This document shows positions 51,333-59,776 of a stretch of DNA of 64,000 bases, one piece after another. A program made the position numbers and the translations under genes. How positions within the stretch are numbered: the first letter of the stretch is position 1; every line of letters starts with the position of its first letter. Source of the stretch: a bacterium. Lineage in GTDB: Bacteria > UBP6 > UBA1177 > JAKLFG01. The stretch spans positions 267,552-331,551 of the forward strand of contig JAKLIW010000001.1 in the NCBI GenBank assembly GCA_022709425.1. Reading direction: 5' to 3'. The notes below the pieces were generated by a model. The model made no database searches. It was not told the origin of the DNA and was given only the letters and a program-made list of their open reading frames with translations.

Positions 51333-52091
51333 TTATGTTCTTGTCCCTCGGTTTGGCGCATATAAAATCGTTTTGCCCTCTGGGGTATCAGAACCATCGT
51401 TGTTTTTCATGGTGAGCAGGGTAAAACGTTGTTTTGTTTTAATGGGATCGGATGATACGCAATAGTAGAGGAATAATGATGGATCATCGGTTTCATGCTC
51501 CCGGACAGCCATAGTTTCCAACGGAGCCAACCCATGAGAAGCAATTTTAGCATATGCATATACAGCTCTATTGGCTGGATGAATGAAAAACAATCGTCCT
51601 TTCTTTTTCAAAGCAAATTTTCCTTTTTGAAGAAAATCGTCAAGCGATCCAAAAAGTTCATGCCGGGCCGTAGCCTTTTCTTTGTCAGGACTAGTTCGCC
51701 CAGCCACCGGAGGGTGATAAGGTGGGTTAAAAAATACAATATCGTATTGTTCCGGAGAAAATCTTAAAAAACGAAGATCACCGCAAAGAGGAAAAATTTG
51801 TTCAGAAAGAGCGTTTTGTTCGACATTTTCTTTTAAAAGGGAACACAGCCCTGCATCCCTCTCCACACAGTCGATTTTTCCTATAAGGCCATGCCGTTTG
51901 AGCAACAGAGAAACTACTCCGCTACCAGCTCCCAGCTCGAGAGAAAAAAAAGATTTCTGTTTGCCCATATGTCGAAAAACAAACCATGCCAAAAGAAGCG
52001 CGTCGACAGAGAAGCGGTATCCACGCAAACCTTGTTTAATGACAGTTCGATCATCGAAAATACGATCCTGTGAAAAGAGGCCATCAATCAT
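51333..52091 (-). CDS. tRNA1(Val) A37 N6-methyltransferase-like protein
   Basis: 252 residues. SAM-binding motif I is LELGAGSGVVSLLL, and the N6-adenine catalytic motif is NPPY in DIVFFNPPYHPP. The opening GYRFSVDALLLAWF is typical of TrmN6/YfiC proteins that modify A37 of tRNA-Val. The start overlaps the end of tsaC by eight bases (ATGATTGA), so two enzymes acting at tRNA position 37 are coupled. AT-rich codon use like dnaA. Confidence 0.87.
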   Translation of the reverse strand: MIDGLFSQDRIFDDRTVIKQGLRGYRFSVDALLLAWFVFRHMGKQKSFFSLELGAGSGVVSLLLKRHGLIGKIDCVERDAGLCSLLKENVEQNALSEQIFPLCGDLRFLRFSPEQYDIVFFNPPYHPPVAGRTSPDKEKATARHELFGSLDDFLQKGKFALKKKGRLFFIHPANRAVYAYAKIASHGLAPLETMAVREHETDDPSLFLYYCVSSDPIKTKQRFTLLTMKNNDGSDTPEGKTILYAPNRGTRT

Positions 52092-52713
52092 ATATCTTAC
52101 GAAAAATATCCTCCTTTTTTATCGCCCCTTCTCGAAGGATTTCGATATGATGAAAATCGACCAAAACAACTGTTGACGGAATGTTGCTTGCCTGCGGTTT
52201 TTCCGAAGCATGTAACTCATCAAAAAGCAAAATGCCATCGATAACGCCTTCGAAATAGGAAAAAACTTCTTCGTAATTAAGGGCTGGTGCCTTTCCGGTT
52301 AGATTTGCACTGGTAGTAATAATGGGGTGACCGACCAGTTCGACCAATTTATTTAATCCCGGGTGAGGAGAACAACGCAGGCCCACCATTTCTGTTTGAC
52401 CAGTCACAACTTTTGGGACATCGGGGCGTGCTTCATGGATAATGGTAAGAGGACCGGGCCAGTAAAATTTTGCAAGACGTTGAGCCAAAGGACAAAAAGA
52501 AGGAACTAATTCCTCAATCATCGCTGGCCGATTTTTCGAAATAAGCACGGAGAGCGGTTTAGAGCGGGAAATGCCTTTAATTTCCTTTAACCGTTCAACA
52601 GCATCTATTTCATAAATGATGGTGCCTAAACCGTAAACGGTTTCAGTCGGATATGCGACAATAGATCCATTGCGAAGTTTCCACGCCGCTTCTTCTATAG
52701 AAAAGATATCCAT
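52084..52713 (-). CDS. tsaC: Threonylcarbamoyl-AMP synthase (Sua5/YrdC/TsaC)
   Basis: 209 residues. Conserved YrdC elements: AYPTETVYGLGT, KGISRSKPLSVLIS with the basic patch, WPGPLTII and ITTSANLTGK. It makes threonylcarbamoyl-adenylate for the t6A modification of ANN-decoding tRNAs. The partner gene tsaE also occurs in this window (59324-59776). Lies three bases after purE and overlaps trmN6. Confidence 0.92.
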   Translation of the reverse strand: MDIFSIEEAAWKLRNGSIVAYPTETVYGLGTIIYEIDAVERLKEIKGISRSKPLSVLISKNRPAMIEELVPSFCPLAQRLAKFYWPGPLTIIHEARPDVPKVVTGQTEMVGLRCSPHPGLNKLVELVGHPIITTSANLTGKAPALNYEEVFSYFEGVIDGILLFDELHASEKPQASNIPSTVVLVDFHHIEILREGAIKKEDIFRKIYD

Positions 52714-52716
52714 AGA

Positions 52717-53205
52717 TCATGCTCCGCGCAAACTTTTCTGAAGATTTTGGTCCTTCGCGTCAATCTCTTTCGTCATCGCATCGCGATATTTTTCGAGCCG
52801 GGAACGAAGCTGTTCGTCAGAGACAGCGAGAATTGACAGGGCAAATAACGCAGCGTTCTTTGCGCCGTCAATGGCCATGGTGGCCACCGGGATGCCCGAC
52901 GGCATCTGGACCGTCGCCAGAAGCGCGTCAAGACCATTAAGTGCCGTTGCGTTGAGAGGAACGGCGATGACCGGCCTGACCGTGTGAGCCGCTACTACGC
53001 CGCCCAGATGGGCCGCTGCGCCGGCACCGACGATGATGCACTCCCCGGTGAAATTATGTACCAACATCATTGTCTTTTCGGGGGTCCGATGGGCCGAGGA
53101 GACATGGGCCTCGAAGGAAATGCCAAAATCGGTCAAGGTATCGGCCGCCTTTTTCATGACGGTCCAATCGGAATCGCTCCCCATAAGGATGAGAACCTTT
53201 GTCAT
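52717..53205 (-). CDS. purE: N5-carboxyaminoimidazole ribonucleotide mutase
   Basis: 162 residues. PurE motifs: [26 protein letters not shown] and [16 protein letters not shown] with the central substrate-binding residues. Class I PurE would need PurK, which is not in this window. It continues de novo purine synthesis (purM is at 21432-22457). GGAG lies at good distance before the ATG. Confidence 0.95.
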   Translation of the reverse strand: MTKVLILMGSDSDWTVMKKAADTLTDFGISFEAHVSSAHRTPEKTMMLVHNFTGECIIVGAGAAAHLGGVVAAHTVRPVIAVPLNATALNGLDALLATVQMPSGIPVATMAIDGAKNAALFALSILAVSDEQLRSRLEKYRDAMTKEIDAKDQNLQKSLRGA

Positions 53206-53222
53206 ATATGCAACTCCTTTAG

Positions 53223-53666
53223 TTATTTGACGGGCGCGGGCGTCGTCTTGTTGAAACGCTCGGTCAGGTCGTTTATCTTACCTTCGAGTGGGTCTATGCA
53301 TCCCCGTATCTTCTGCAGGTTGTCGTAGTTCTTGTTCTTGGTGTACTGCTTGACGTTGACCGAACAGGAAAGCACCGAATCAATCAGAGCGGCGATCTCC
53401 TTGGAGTAGGCGCTTGAGGTGTTCTGTTCCGCAAGAAAGGACTTTCCGTTGGAAAGGGTGCTCTCAACGTTCTCGAGCAGCGCAAGAATGGCGTCGTTGT
53501 CGGTGGCGGCGGCGATGGCGAGGCTCGCCGAAAGCGCCACAAGCCGATAGGCGAGCGTCGTCTCGCCGATGGCGAGCGCCTCTATGCGGCGATTCATGGC
53601 GGGCGAATTCTCCACTCCGTATGCGATGGTGGTCAGCAGCATCAGCCCTACAAGCAAATTCTTCAT
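53223..53666 (-). CDS. Small secreted hypothetical protein
   Basis: 147 residues. Signal peptide MKNLLVGLMLLTTIAYG with probable cleavage after it; no lipobox. The mature part is helical (RRIEALAIGETTLAYRLVALSASLAIAAATDND) with two cysteines (SVLSCS, IRGCID) and a short polar tail. No family recognised. It has a strong promoter of its own and lies where parA/parB often follow rsmG in other genomes. It probably drives transcription of purE-tsaC-trmN6 as well. Confidence 0.65.
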   Translation of the reverse strand: MKNLLVGLMLLTTIAYGVENSPAMNRRIEALAIGETTLAYRLVALSASLAIAAATDNDAILALLENVESTLSNGKSFLAEQNTSSAYSKEIAALIDSVLSCSVNVKQYTKNKNYDNLQKIRGCIDPLEGKINDLTERFNKTTPAPVK

Positions 53667-53696
53667 CGGAAACCCCCATTCGGTTGCGTTCGTAGC

Positions 53697-53725
53697 AACT
53701 TATCAGAAAAAGAGAGAGCTGTCAA
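53697..53725 (-). promoter_or_regulatory. Strong promoter upstream of the small secreted protein
   Basis: On the minus strand TTGACA (53725-53720), 17 bases, TAAGTT (53702-53697), 30 bases before the ATG at 53666, and just beyond the rsmG stop. Confidence 0.68.
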
Positions 53726-53739
53726 CGAAGGCGAGGCGG

Positions 53740-54366
53740 TCAGCGACGCGGAGAAACGACCAGACGAAAGGGGAATCCTCGCAAAGAACAGAGGTGTTCC
53801 TCGTCGGAAAAAGCGGCGGATACCGGTTGATCGGGACCAAGGAAAAGTAGCAACCGTCCGCCCGTTGAGCGCAGAGAGGCAAGATCCTCGAGAAAGTGCT
53901 CGTCGGATGTGAGTGCACGAAACGTGACCAGGTCGAACCGGTCGGAGAGGGTGCGCGCATCGACGCTGCGGACCGTGATGTTAGTGAGACCGAGCGTCGC
54001 GGTCGCGTAGGTGAGAAAGGCGGCTTTCTTGCTTGCCTTTTCGACGAGCGTCCACCGGATATCGGGAAGCGCGAGGGCCAGCGGCAGACCGGGGAAGCCC
54101 GCACCGGACCCGATATCTGCGGCGGAAACGACCCCGTCGAACAGGCCGGCGACCATGAGCGGGGCCCAAGACTCGGCGAAATGCCGCCATGCCGCCTCCT
54201 CCGCGGAGACGATGCGAGTCAGATTATGCACGCGGTTCCATTCGACCAGTAGCAGATAGAGTGCGACACTTCTTTCCCGTACGCCGGACGGGAGCGGAAG
54301 CTTCATCTCCTCCAAAGCGACATCGAGCGTCGCGCGGAATGTTTCACGTGAAACGTCAACCGTCAC
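53740..54366 (-). CDS. rsmG: 16S rRNA G527 N7-methyltransferase
   Basis: 208 residues starting at GTG 54366 with GGAGG before it. RsmG features: [10 protein letters not shown], the SAM motif [21 protein letters not shown] and FDLVTFRAL. The N-terminus [10 protein letters not shown] contains VSRET, a peptide trace often created by a parS site embedded in the gene, and here the DNA indeed holds one. It overlaps mnmG by 11 bases, the normal mnmE-mnmG-rsmG order. Confidence 0.94.
   Translation of the reverse strand: MTVDVSRETFRATLDVALEEMKLPLPSGVRERSVALYLLLVEWNRVHNLTRIVSAEEAAWRHFAESWAPLMVAGLFDGVVSAADIGSGAGFPGLPLALALPDIRWTLVEKASKKAAFLTYATATLGLTNITVRSVDARTLSDRFDLVTFRALTSDEHFLEDLASLRSTGGRLLLFLGPDQPVSAAFSDEEHLCSLRGFPFRLVVSPRR
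54340..54355. other. parS-like centromere site
   Basis: The 16-mer TGTTTCACGTGAAACG matches the ParB-binding consensus TGTTTCACGTGAAACA at 15 of 16 positions, with a perfect 14-base palindrome in the middle. It lies within the first codons of rsmG, a classical place for parS close to the origin. Confidence 0.85.
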
Positions 54367-56242
54367 GGGAACCTCCTTCCGGCCTACCCTTCAAAAGCAT
54401 CAGCAGTATCGAAATGGCCGCCGGGGTCATCCCCGGGATGCGGGCGGCCTGCTCAAGATCGGCGGGACGGTGACGCGAAAGTTTTTCAACTATCTCGCGC
54501 GAAAGCCCCGGGATCCCCTCGAATGCAAACGATTTCGGGATTGTGATCGCGGCGAGGGGTGCCCGCCGTTCGAGTTCTTCGCGCTCTTTTTCCACATAAA
54601 TGGCATAACGGACCGCCGTCACAGCACGACCCCACAGGGCTTCTTCCGCCTCGGGGATCGCGGCAAAGGAGGCGAGCAGAGGCAATTTGAATCGTGGTCG
54701 ACGCAACAGTCCCGCAAGCGTTGTCGGTTTGATAAGCGGCGCCTCGCTGAGAGAGAAAAGAGCATCGTTGGTCGCGGCGGAGGGCAACACGGTCGTTCCG
54801 TCGAGAAAAGAGACCAGTCGGGCCGTCGCATCAAGTCGTTTTCGTTCAGCCGCATACAAAGTTTCGGACAATAGGCCGAAACGCCGTGCCTTCTCTAAGA
54901 GCCGGTCGGCGACATTGTCCTCGCGGACTGACAGGCGATACTCGGCGCGGCTGGTGAACATACGGTATGGTTCATCGACACCTTTGGTAACGATGTCGTC
55001 TATCAGTATGCCGCCGTAGGCTTCGTGGCGTTCGAGCACGAAGGACTCGCCGTCGGGTCGTAAAGATCGCCGGGCCGCGTTGACGCCGGCGACCAACCCC
55101 TGTATGGCCGCCTCTTCGTAACCAGAAGTGCCGTTGACCTGCCCAGCGAGGAATAGGCCCGTCAGCATTTTACTTTCAAGCGTTCGGGCGAGGTCCCGGG
55201 GATCGAACGCGTCGTACTCTATCGCGTAAGCCGGCCGGGTGATGACCGACCGCTCCAAGCCCGGAATGGTGCGCAAAAAAGCCTCCTGCACCGGAAAAGG
55301 GAGGCTGGTCGAGATGCCGTTCGGGTAGTATTCGCGACAGTCCCATCCTTCCGGTTCGAGAAATATTTGGTGGCGCTCCCGGTGGGGGAACTTCACTACT
55401 TTATCTTCGAGAGAGGGACAATAGCGCGGGCCGACCCCTTCTATGCTCTTGTGGGCGCCGTAGAGCGGTGACAGATGAAGATTTTCGCGGATAATAGCGT
55501 GGGTCTTTTCGTTGGTGTAGGTTATCCAGCAGGGGAGTTGCCGGGTCAAGCGATCGCGGGAGGCAAGGGAAAAAGGGACGAATTCGTCGTCGCCCGGCTG
55601 AGACTCGAGGAGCGAAAGGTCGATGGAGTCGCCGCGCAGACGTACCGGCGTGCCGGTCTTGAGCCGCATCGACGCGTGACCGGCCGCGAGCAGGGCGTCG
55701 GTGAATTGCGTCGCGGCAGGTTCGCCGAGTCGACCGGCCGGATGGGTCTTATCGCCGATGACGATACGGCCGCGCAGGAACGTCCCCGCCGTCACCACCA
55801 CCGCCCGAGCGGTCACCGGACCCGCAGTCCTTAGTACCACCCCCGAGACGCTGCCTCCGTCGACCAGCAACGCGAGCGCTTCGTCCTGTTGGATCGTGAG
55901 GCCCGGGAGAGCGAACAGGCGGTCGTACAGAAAGCGTTTGTAGAGATGCCGGTCGTTCTGAGATCGGGTTGAACGGACCGCTTCCCCCTTGCTCCGGTTG
56001 AGTACGCGGTATTGGATCGCCGAAAAATCGGCCGCCTGTCCCATCAGCCCACCGAGCATATCGATCTCGCGCACAAGGTGTCCTTTCGCCTGACCGCCGA
56101 TCGATGGGTTGCATGACATCTCGCCGATCGAATCGATCCGCAGAGTGACAAGCAAGGTGCGCGCCCCAAACCTGACCGCCGCCGCCGCCGCCTCTACGCC
56201 AGCATGTCCGGCACCGATGACGATAATATCGAATGATTTCAT
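54356..56242 (-). CDS. mnmG: tRNA U34 carboxymethylaminomethyltransferase subunit MnmG
   Basis: 628 residues. FAD-binding Rossmann motif [18 protein letters not shown] at the start, [34 protein letters not shown], and [17 protein letters not shown] near the middle; the C-terminal helical part is complete. With MnmE it installs the cmnm5 group on tRNA wobble uridine. GGAGGCAT precedes the ATG. mnmE lies 111 bases upstream, ending in a terminator, so mnmG has its own promoter. Confidence 0.96.
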   Translation of the reverse strand: MKSFDIIVIGAGHAGVEAAAAAVRFGARTLLVTLRIDSIGEMSCNPSIGGQAKGHLVREIDMLGGLMGQAADFSAIQYRVLNRSKGEAVRSTRSQNDRHLYKRFLYDRLFALPGLTIQQDEALALLVDGGSVSGVVLRTAGPVTARAVVVTAGTFLRGRIVIGDKTHPAGRLGEPAATQFTDALLAAGHASMRLKTGTPVRLRGDSIDLSLLESQPGDDEFVPFSLASRDRLTRQLPCWITYTNEKTHAIIRENLHLSPLYGAHKSIEGVGPRYCPSLEDKVVKFPHRERHQIFLEPEGWDCREYYPNGISTSLPFPVQEAFLRTIPGLERSVITRPAYAIEYDAFDPRDLARTLESKMLTGLFLAGQVNGTSGYEEAAIQGLVAGVNAARRSLRPDGESFVLERHEAYGGILIDDIVTKGVDEPYRMFTSRAEYRLSVREDNVADRLLEKARRFGLLSETLYAAERKRLDATARLVSFLDGTTVLPSAATNDALFSLSEAPLIKPTTLAGLLRRPRFKLPLLASFAAIPEAEEALWGRAVTAVRYAIYVEKEREELERRAPLAAITIPKSFAFEGIPGLSREIVEKLSRHRPADLEQAARIPGMTPAAISILLMLLKGRPEGGSRDG

Positions 56243-56313
56243 ATGCCTCCAAGCAAGGCCGCCGCATTTGCCCTGTAACGCGCAAAAACGGACCGGCCTA
56301 GGCCTTGGTATGC

Positions 56314-56341
56314 ATCATAAATAAAAAGAGAGAAAAGTAAA
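56314..56341 (-). promoter_or_regulatory. Promoter for mnmG-rsmG
   Basis: On the minus strand TTTACT (56341-56336), 16 bases, TATGAT (56319-56314). It overlaps the T-run of the mnmE terminator. A palindrome GGCCTAGGCC (56295-56304) lies right at the expected start site. Confidence 0.5.
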
Positions 56342-56355
56342 CCGGCGGCCCGGTT
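56322..56355 (-). terminator. Rho-independent terminator after mnmE
   Basis: On the minus strand AACCGG (56355-56350) and CCGGTT (56345-56340) form a 6-bp stem with loop GCCG, followed by TACTTTTCTCTCTTTTT. The stem includes the mnmE stop codon. Confidence 0.65.
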
Positions 56356-57709
56356 ATTTGCCCAAACAGAAGGAGGAGAATATCCGCTCGTAAAGATCGG
56401 GGTCGTCGCTTCGTCCAGCCAATTCGCCGAAAAGGGCTCGACAGCGACCGATTGCGCCGACGAGCAGGGCCGGATCTGCCCCGGCGATTTGTGCGTGCAA
56501 TTCTTCGGCTGCCACAACGAGTCGTTCAGCAAGAAAACGTCGTTCGGCGTGCAGGAGCACAGGGAGGGAGGGGTCGGGTAGCAGGGGAGTTATCCGTGCG
56601 ACAAGAAGACGGACCAGTTCTTCGATCCCGTCGCCGGTGAGCGCTGACAGACAGAGAGAGGGCTCCATCCGGGCAGCATGAGGATGCCAGCCGATATCTC
56701 TTTTGTTCGCAACGACGATGGGTTCTTTTGCCGCGAATCGGACGCGGGCGGCCCGATCGTCATCGGTCGGCGATACGGAGCCGTCGAAAAGCAGTATTAT
56801 TTGATCTGAAACCTCGCTCAAAGTTAGGGTTCGCGATATTCCCTCCCGTTCTACACCGTCGGTGTTCTCCCGTAAGCCCGCCGAGTCGTATAATTCTAGC
56901 GTGACAGCGGGGTGGGGGAGATGCAGATCGGCGGAGAGGTAATCGCGCGTGGTCCCCGCTTCGGGTGATACGATGGCCCGTTCCCGGCCCAACAGGCGAT
57001 TGAAAAGAAGCGATTTTCCAACGTTCGGCCGACCGGCGATAAGCACGCGGGGTGGGGCGGCGCGGTGGAAGCGCCGCGTGTTGTCAAGCGCTTTGGTAGC
57101 GAGATCCCTTGTGCGGTCAAGGAGCGCGCCGAGTTCTTCGACAGGCACCTCTTCGGAAAATTGTTCGGGAAAATCAATTACGGCGTTGGCAAGAGCATCG
57201 ATCCGATCCCATTCGGCCAGAAGGGGGGTGGCTGCCTGTTCGAATAGTCCTTGGTAGGCGGCGCGGCGCGCGATATCGGCCTGCAGACGATCCTGCGCCG
57301 CGATGAGATCGGGTAGCGCGGCGGCCCGCGCGAGCGACAGTTTTCCGTTGATCACGGCGCGGAACGAGAATTCGCCGGGAGAAGCCGATCGTGCGCCGAG
57401 TTCGTGAAGTCGTGTCAACGTTTCTTCGACGGTGCCGCCGCCGCCGTGGATCTGCAGTTCGGCCATCTCTTCACCGGTATAACTGGCTGGCGCGACGAAA
57501 TAGAGCGCCAGCGCCTGTTCGGGTGCCACCGAGGAACCCAGATCAAGGGTGCATATGGTCGCCTGCCGCGGCGTGAAACGTTCCCGGCCGGTGATGCGCC
57601 GCAACAGATCACCGGTCGCGGGGCCGCTGATCCGGATGACGGCAATCGCGCCGCCGGGGGCGGTGGCGAGAGCCGCTATGGTAGTGCCGAGCCGTTCGGC
57701 GAGGTGCAT
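56354..57709 (-). CDS. mnmE: tRNA modification GTPase MnmE
   Basis: 451 residues. N-terminal tetrahydrofolate-binding domain (TIAALATAPGGAIAVIRISGPA), helical domain, and an inserted GTPase domain: G1 GRPNVGKS at 226-233, AGTTRDYLSADL, G3 DSAGL and G4 NKRD. The chain ends FCLGK, keeping the family C-terminal C(x)GK motif with its catalytic cysteine. Partner of MnmG. It is divergent from tatD across a 112-bp gap with promoters for both. Confidence 0.96.
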   Translation of the reverse strand: MHLAERLGTTIAALATAPGGAIAVIRISGPATGDLLRRITGRERFTPRQATICTLDLGSSVAPEQALALYFVAPASYTGEEMAELQIHGGGGTVEETLTRLHELGARSASPGEFSFRAVINGKLSLARAAALPDLIAAQDRLQADIARRAAYQGLFEQAATPLLAEWDRIDALANAVIDFPEQFSEEVPVEELGALLDRTRDLATKALDNTRRFHRAAPPRVLIAGRPNVGKSLLFNRLLGRERAIVSPEAGTTRDYLSADLHLPHPAVTLELYDSAGLRENTDGVEREGISRTLTLSEVSDQIILLFDGSVSPTDDDRAARVRFAAKEPIVVANKRDIGWHPHAARMEPSLCLSALTGDGIEELVRLLVARITPLLPDPSLPVLLHAERRFLAERLVVAAEELHAQIAGADPALLVGAIGRCRALFGELAGRSDDPDLYERIFSSFCLGK

Positions 57710-57732
57710 GAGAAACTCCGTTTTCCGGAGTC

Positions 57733-57760
57733 ATGATACCGATTGTGCGTCGGCTTGCAA
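57733..57760 (-). promoter_or_regulatory. Promoter for mnmE
   Basis: On the minus strand TTGCAA (57760-57755), 16 bases, TATCAT (57738-57733), 23 bases before the ATG. Confidence 0.5.
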
Positions 57761-57767
57761 CGATTTC

Positions 57768-57796
57768 TTGACAGGATTTCCGATCCGGTGACTATA
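57768..57796 (+). promoter_or_regulatory. Candidate promoter for the tatD-like gene
   Basis: TTGACA (57768-57773), 17 bases, ACTATA (57791-57796); TATAGA two bases further is an alternative -10. Confidence 0.5.
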
Positions 57797-57821
57797 GAAC
57801 CGTTCGACCGATGGGGGACTG

Positions 57822-58562
57822 ATGCTGTTCGACGCCCACATACACTTGAGTGAGATTCCGCTGGAACAGCGGGTGTCTCCGTTGCCTGCCGCAACACTTT
57901 GTTCGGTGCATGATTATTCCGATCCGTTGCTTTCAATGCATGAGCCGGGTCTGCTTTTTTCTTACGGTATCCATCCGCTTTGGCTTGACGGTGCGGGACG
58001 TTCGCTGGAGACGCTGGAAAAACTGGCCGAAGAAAGGAAAATAGCGGCGGTGGGAGAGTTCGGTTTCGATTTTTATGAGGAGAGGGACCGGGAGAAGGAA
58101 CGGTGGCAGAAAGAGTTCTTTCACGCCCAATGCGCCGTCGCGGAGCGCTTTGCCCTTCCGGCGGTGATCCATGTCCGACGCGGGATGGCGGAACTGTTCG
58201 CCGAGACCCCGGTGCTCAAACGACTTCCGGCGGTGATCTTCCACTGCTATCCGGGAACCGCGGAAGAGGGTCTCGCTTTTTTGAAAAGAGGGGTAAACGC
58301 GTTCTTTAGTTTTGGAACACCGCTTATCAAGAAGTATCCCGGCGCGATCACGGCGCTCAAGGGTTTGCCGAGAGAGCTTTTACTGTTCGAGACCGATGCG
58401 CCTTTTCAACCGCCGCGCGGCCGCATGTTGACCTTTCCCGCCGACATAGTTGCCGTCTATGAAAAAGGAGCAGAACTGCTTGAAATCAATAAAAAAACAT
58501 TAGAAGAACAAATATGGCGCAATGCCTGCAGTTCTTTTTCTCAATTGAAGAAAATTAGCTGA
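57822..58562 (+). CDS. TatD-family metal-dependent hydrolase
   Basis: 246 residues. Metal ligands of the TatD barrel are visible: DAHIHLSE at the start, GEFGFDFYE, VIHVRRGM, FHCYPGT and the final LLFETDAPFQPP. Length is near the family norm. Members are 3'-5' exonucleases or other phosphoesterases. It is convergent with the EI24 gene; the last eight bases of the two overlap. Confidence 0.88.
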   Translation: MLFDAHIHLSEIPLEQRVSPLPAATLCSVHDYSDPLLSMHEPGLLFSYGIHPLWLDGAGRSLETLEKLAEERKIAAVGEFGFDFYEERDREKERWQKEFFHAQCAVAERFALPAVIHVRRGMAELFAETPVLKRLPAVIFHCYPGTAEEGLAFLKRGVNAFFSFGTPLIKKYPGAITALKGLPRELLLFETDAPFQPPRGRMLTFPADIVAVYEKGAELLEINKKTLEEQIWRNACSSFSQLKKIS

Positions 58563-59361
58563 TGTTTTTGGTTTGTACGGTCGCTGCAAGAATTTTTTGA
58601 GATTCTTCTTTCAAAATAAAATTAAGGGTAGCATGGACTACTAAAAAAGGGGAAGCAATACCCATAATGAATGGACTGATAACGGGAATGAAAGAAATAA
58701 GTAGGGGAAAAAGGCCCAAACGAAAGGTGTCGACAGGGTGTTTGATAAGCCATTCTATCTTTTGTTGCATCTCCCATCCGAGACGTGTTGCTGGAAAAGC
58801 AATAAGAAGAAGTGCTGAGGAAAAACACAAAACGATAAAACAAAGAATCGGACCAAAAAAAGGAATAAAATTAGCTATGAGAGCAACAACAAGTACTGCA
58901 AAAAGCATGAAAGAAAGAGGAAAAATAGAGATATAGTCGCCCATTATTTCCTCGAATTCAGGCACGGAATCCTCTTTTACTTTTTTACCACGAAAAAGGT
59001 CCTCGGTCATAACGGAAAGGAACTGGTAAAGAGGTGCCGTAGCAGTATACGCTATAAGAAACGAAAAGTAAAAGGCAAAGACCTTCAAGAAAAGAGAGAA
59101 AAGCCCATTCATGAGCCAGAACAAAATATTCCAGAATACAGAGGCATCAGAACCTGGCTCTGTGATGATAAAATGAAAATTCATTTCGATATACCGAGTG
59201 AATAAAGAGAAAAAAAGAAGAGTTATTAAAAAAATAACGAGCAAAATAAAAATAGTCCAAACGATAAGAGGGCGCTGTTTTTTGAAAAATAAAAGGCTGT
59301 CTGAAAAGGGAACAGAGGTTCTTTCAGCCTTTGTGTATGTAGCTAATAATCCGTGTTGCAT
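58555..59361 (-). CDS. EI24/CysZ-like membrane protein
   Basis: 268 residues with about five or six hydrophobic helices. YTATAPLYQFLSVMTEDLFRGKKVKED followed by a helix pair and LIANFIPFFGPILCFIV and PFIMGIASPFLVVHATLNFI resemble the EI24 domain that includes CysZ sulfate permease-like proteins. The gene is much more AT-rich than those around it. GGGAG precedes the ATG, which lies 38 bases inside the end of tsaE. Substrate unknown. Confidence 0.68.
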   Translation of the reverse strand: MQHGLLATYTKAERTSVPFSDSLLFFKKQRPLIVWTIFILLVIFLITLLFFSLFTRYIEMNFHFIITEPGSDASVFWNILFWLMNGLFSLFLKVFAFYFSFLIAYTATAPLYQFLSVMTEDLFRGKKVKEDSVPEFEEIMGDYISIFPLSFMLFAVLVVALIANFIPFFGPILCFIVLCFSSALLLIAFPATRLGWEMQQKIEWLIKHPVDTFRLGLFPLLISFIPVISPFIMGIASPFLVVHATLNFILKEESQKILAATVQTKNIS

Positions 59362-59776
59362 GTTCTTCTCCCAGAGTAATATCTATTTCTATGCGGGGGA
59401 AAAAAGATCTCCAGACCGTGGGAAAAAGAGAGGCCCATTCAACAAGAACAAGAGAGCTTCTCTCGGAAAGAATTTCCAAAAAATCGGCAGTTAAGAGTTC
59501 GTCAGAAGAAGCAATCCGATAAAAATCCCAGTGATAAATTGGTATATTACCAGACCGATAAGAACGCATGATAACGTAAGTCGGACTTTGGATCTCTCTC
59601 CGGTCAACCCCAATCCCTTCGGCAATGGCGGCGGCCAGCGCAGTTTTGCCCGATCCCAACCCCCCGTCGAGAGTCACCAGCGTTCCGGGGGAGAGGGAGA
59701 GGGCCAGTTCATGGCCAAGCTGTTCGGTCTGCTCTTCCGTGTGGGAAAAAAAGGTTTGTCTTCGGTCGGTCACCAT
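59324..59776 (-). CDS. tsaE: tRNA threonylcarbamoyladenosine biosynthesis ATPase TsaE
   Basis: 150 residues. P-loop DGGLGSGKTALAAAIAEG at about 37-54, SPTYVIMRSY, the metal-related HWDFYRI and LVEWASLFP are classic YjeE/TsaE features. It supports the TsaB-TsaD complex in t6A formation. Its ATG overlaps the NAD(P)H-hydrate gene stop by seven bases, a common bacterial pairing. Confidence 0.93.
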   Translation of the reverse strand: MVTDRRQTFFSHTEEQTEQLGHELALSLSPGTLVTLDGGLGSGKTALAAAIAEGIGVDRREIQSPTYVIMRSYRSGNIPIYHWDFYRIASSDELLTADFLEILSERSSLVLVEWASLFPTVWRSFFPRIEIDITLGEEHATRIISYIHKG

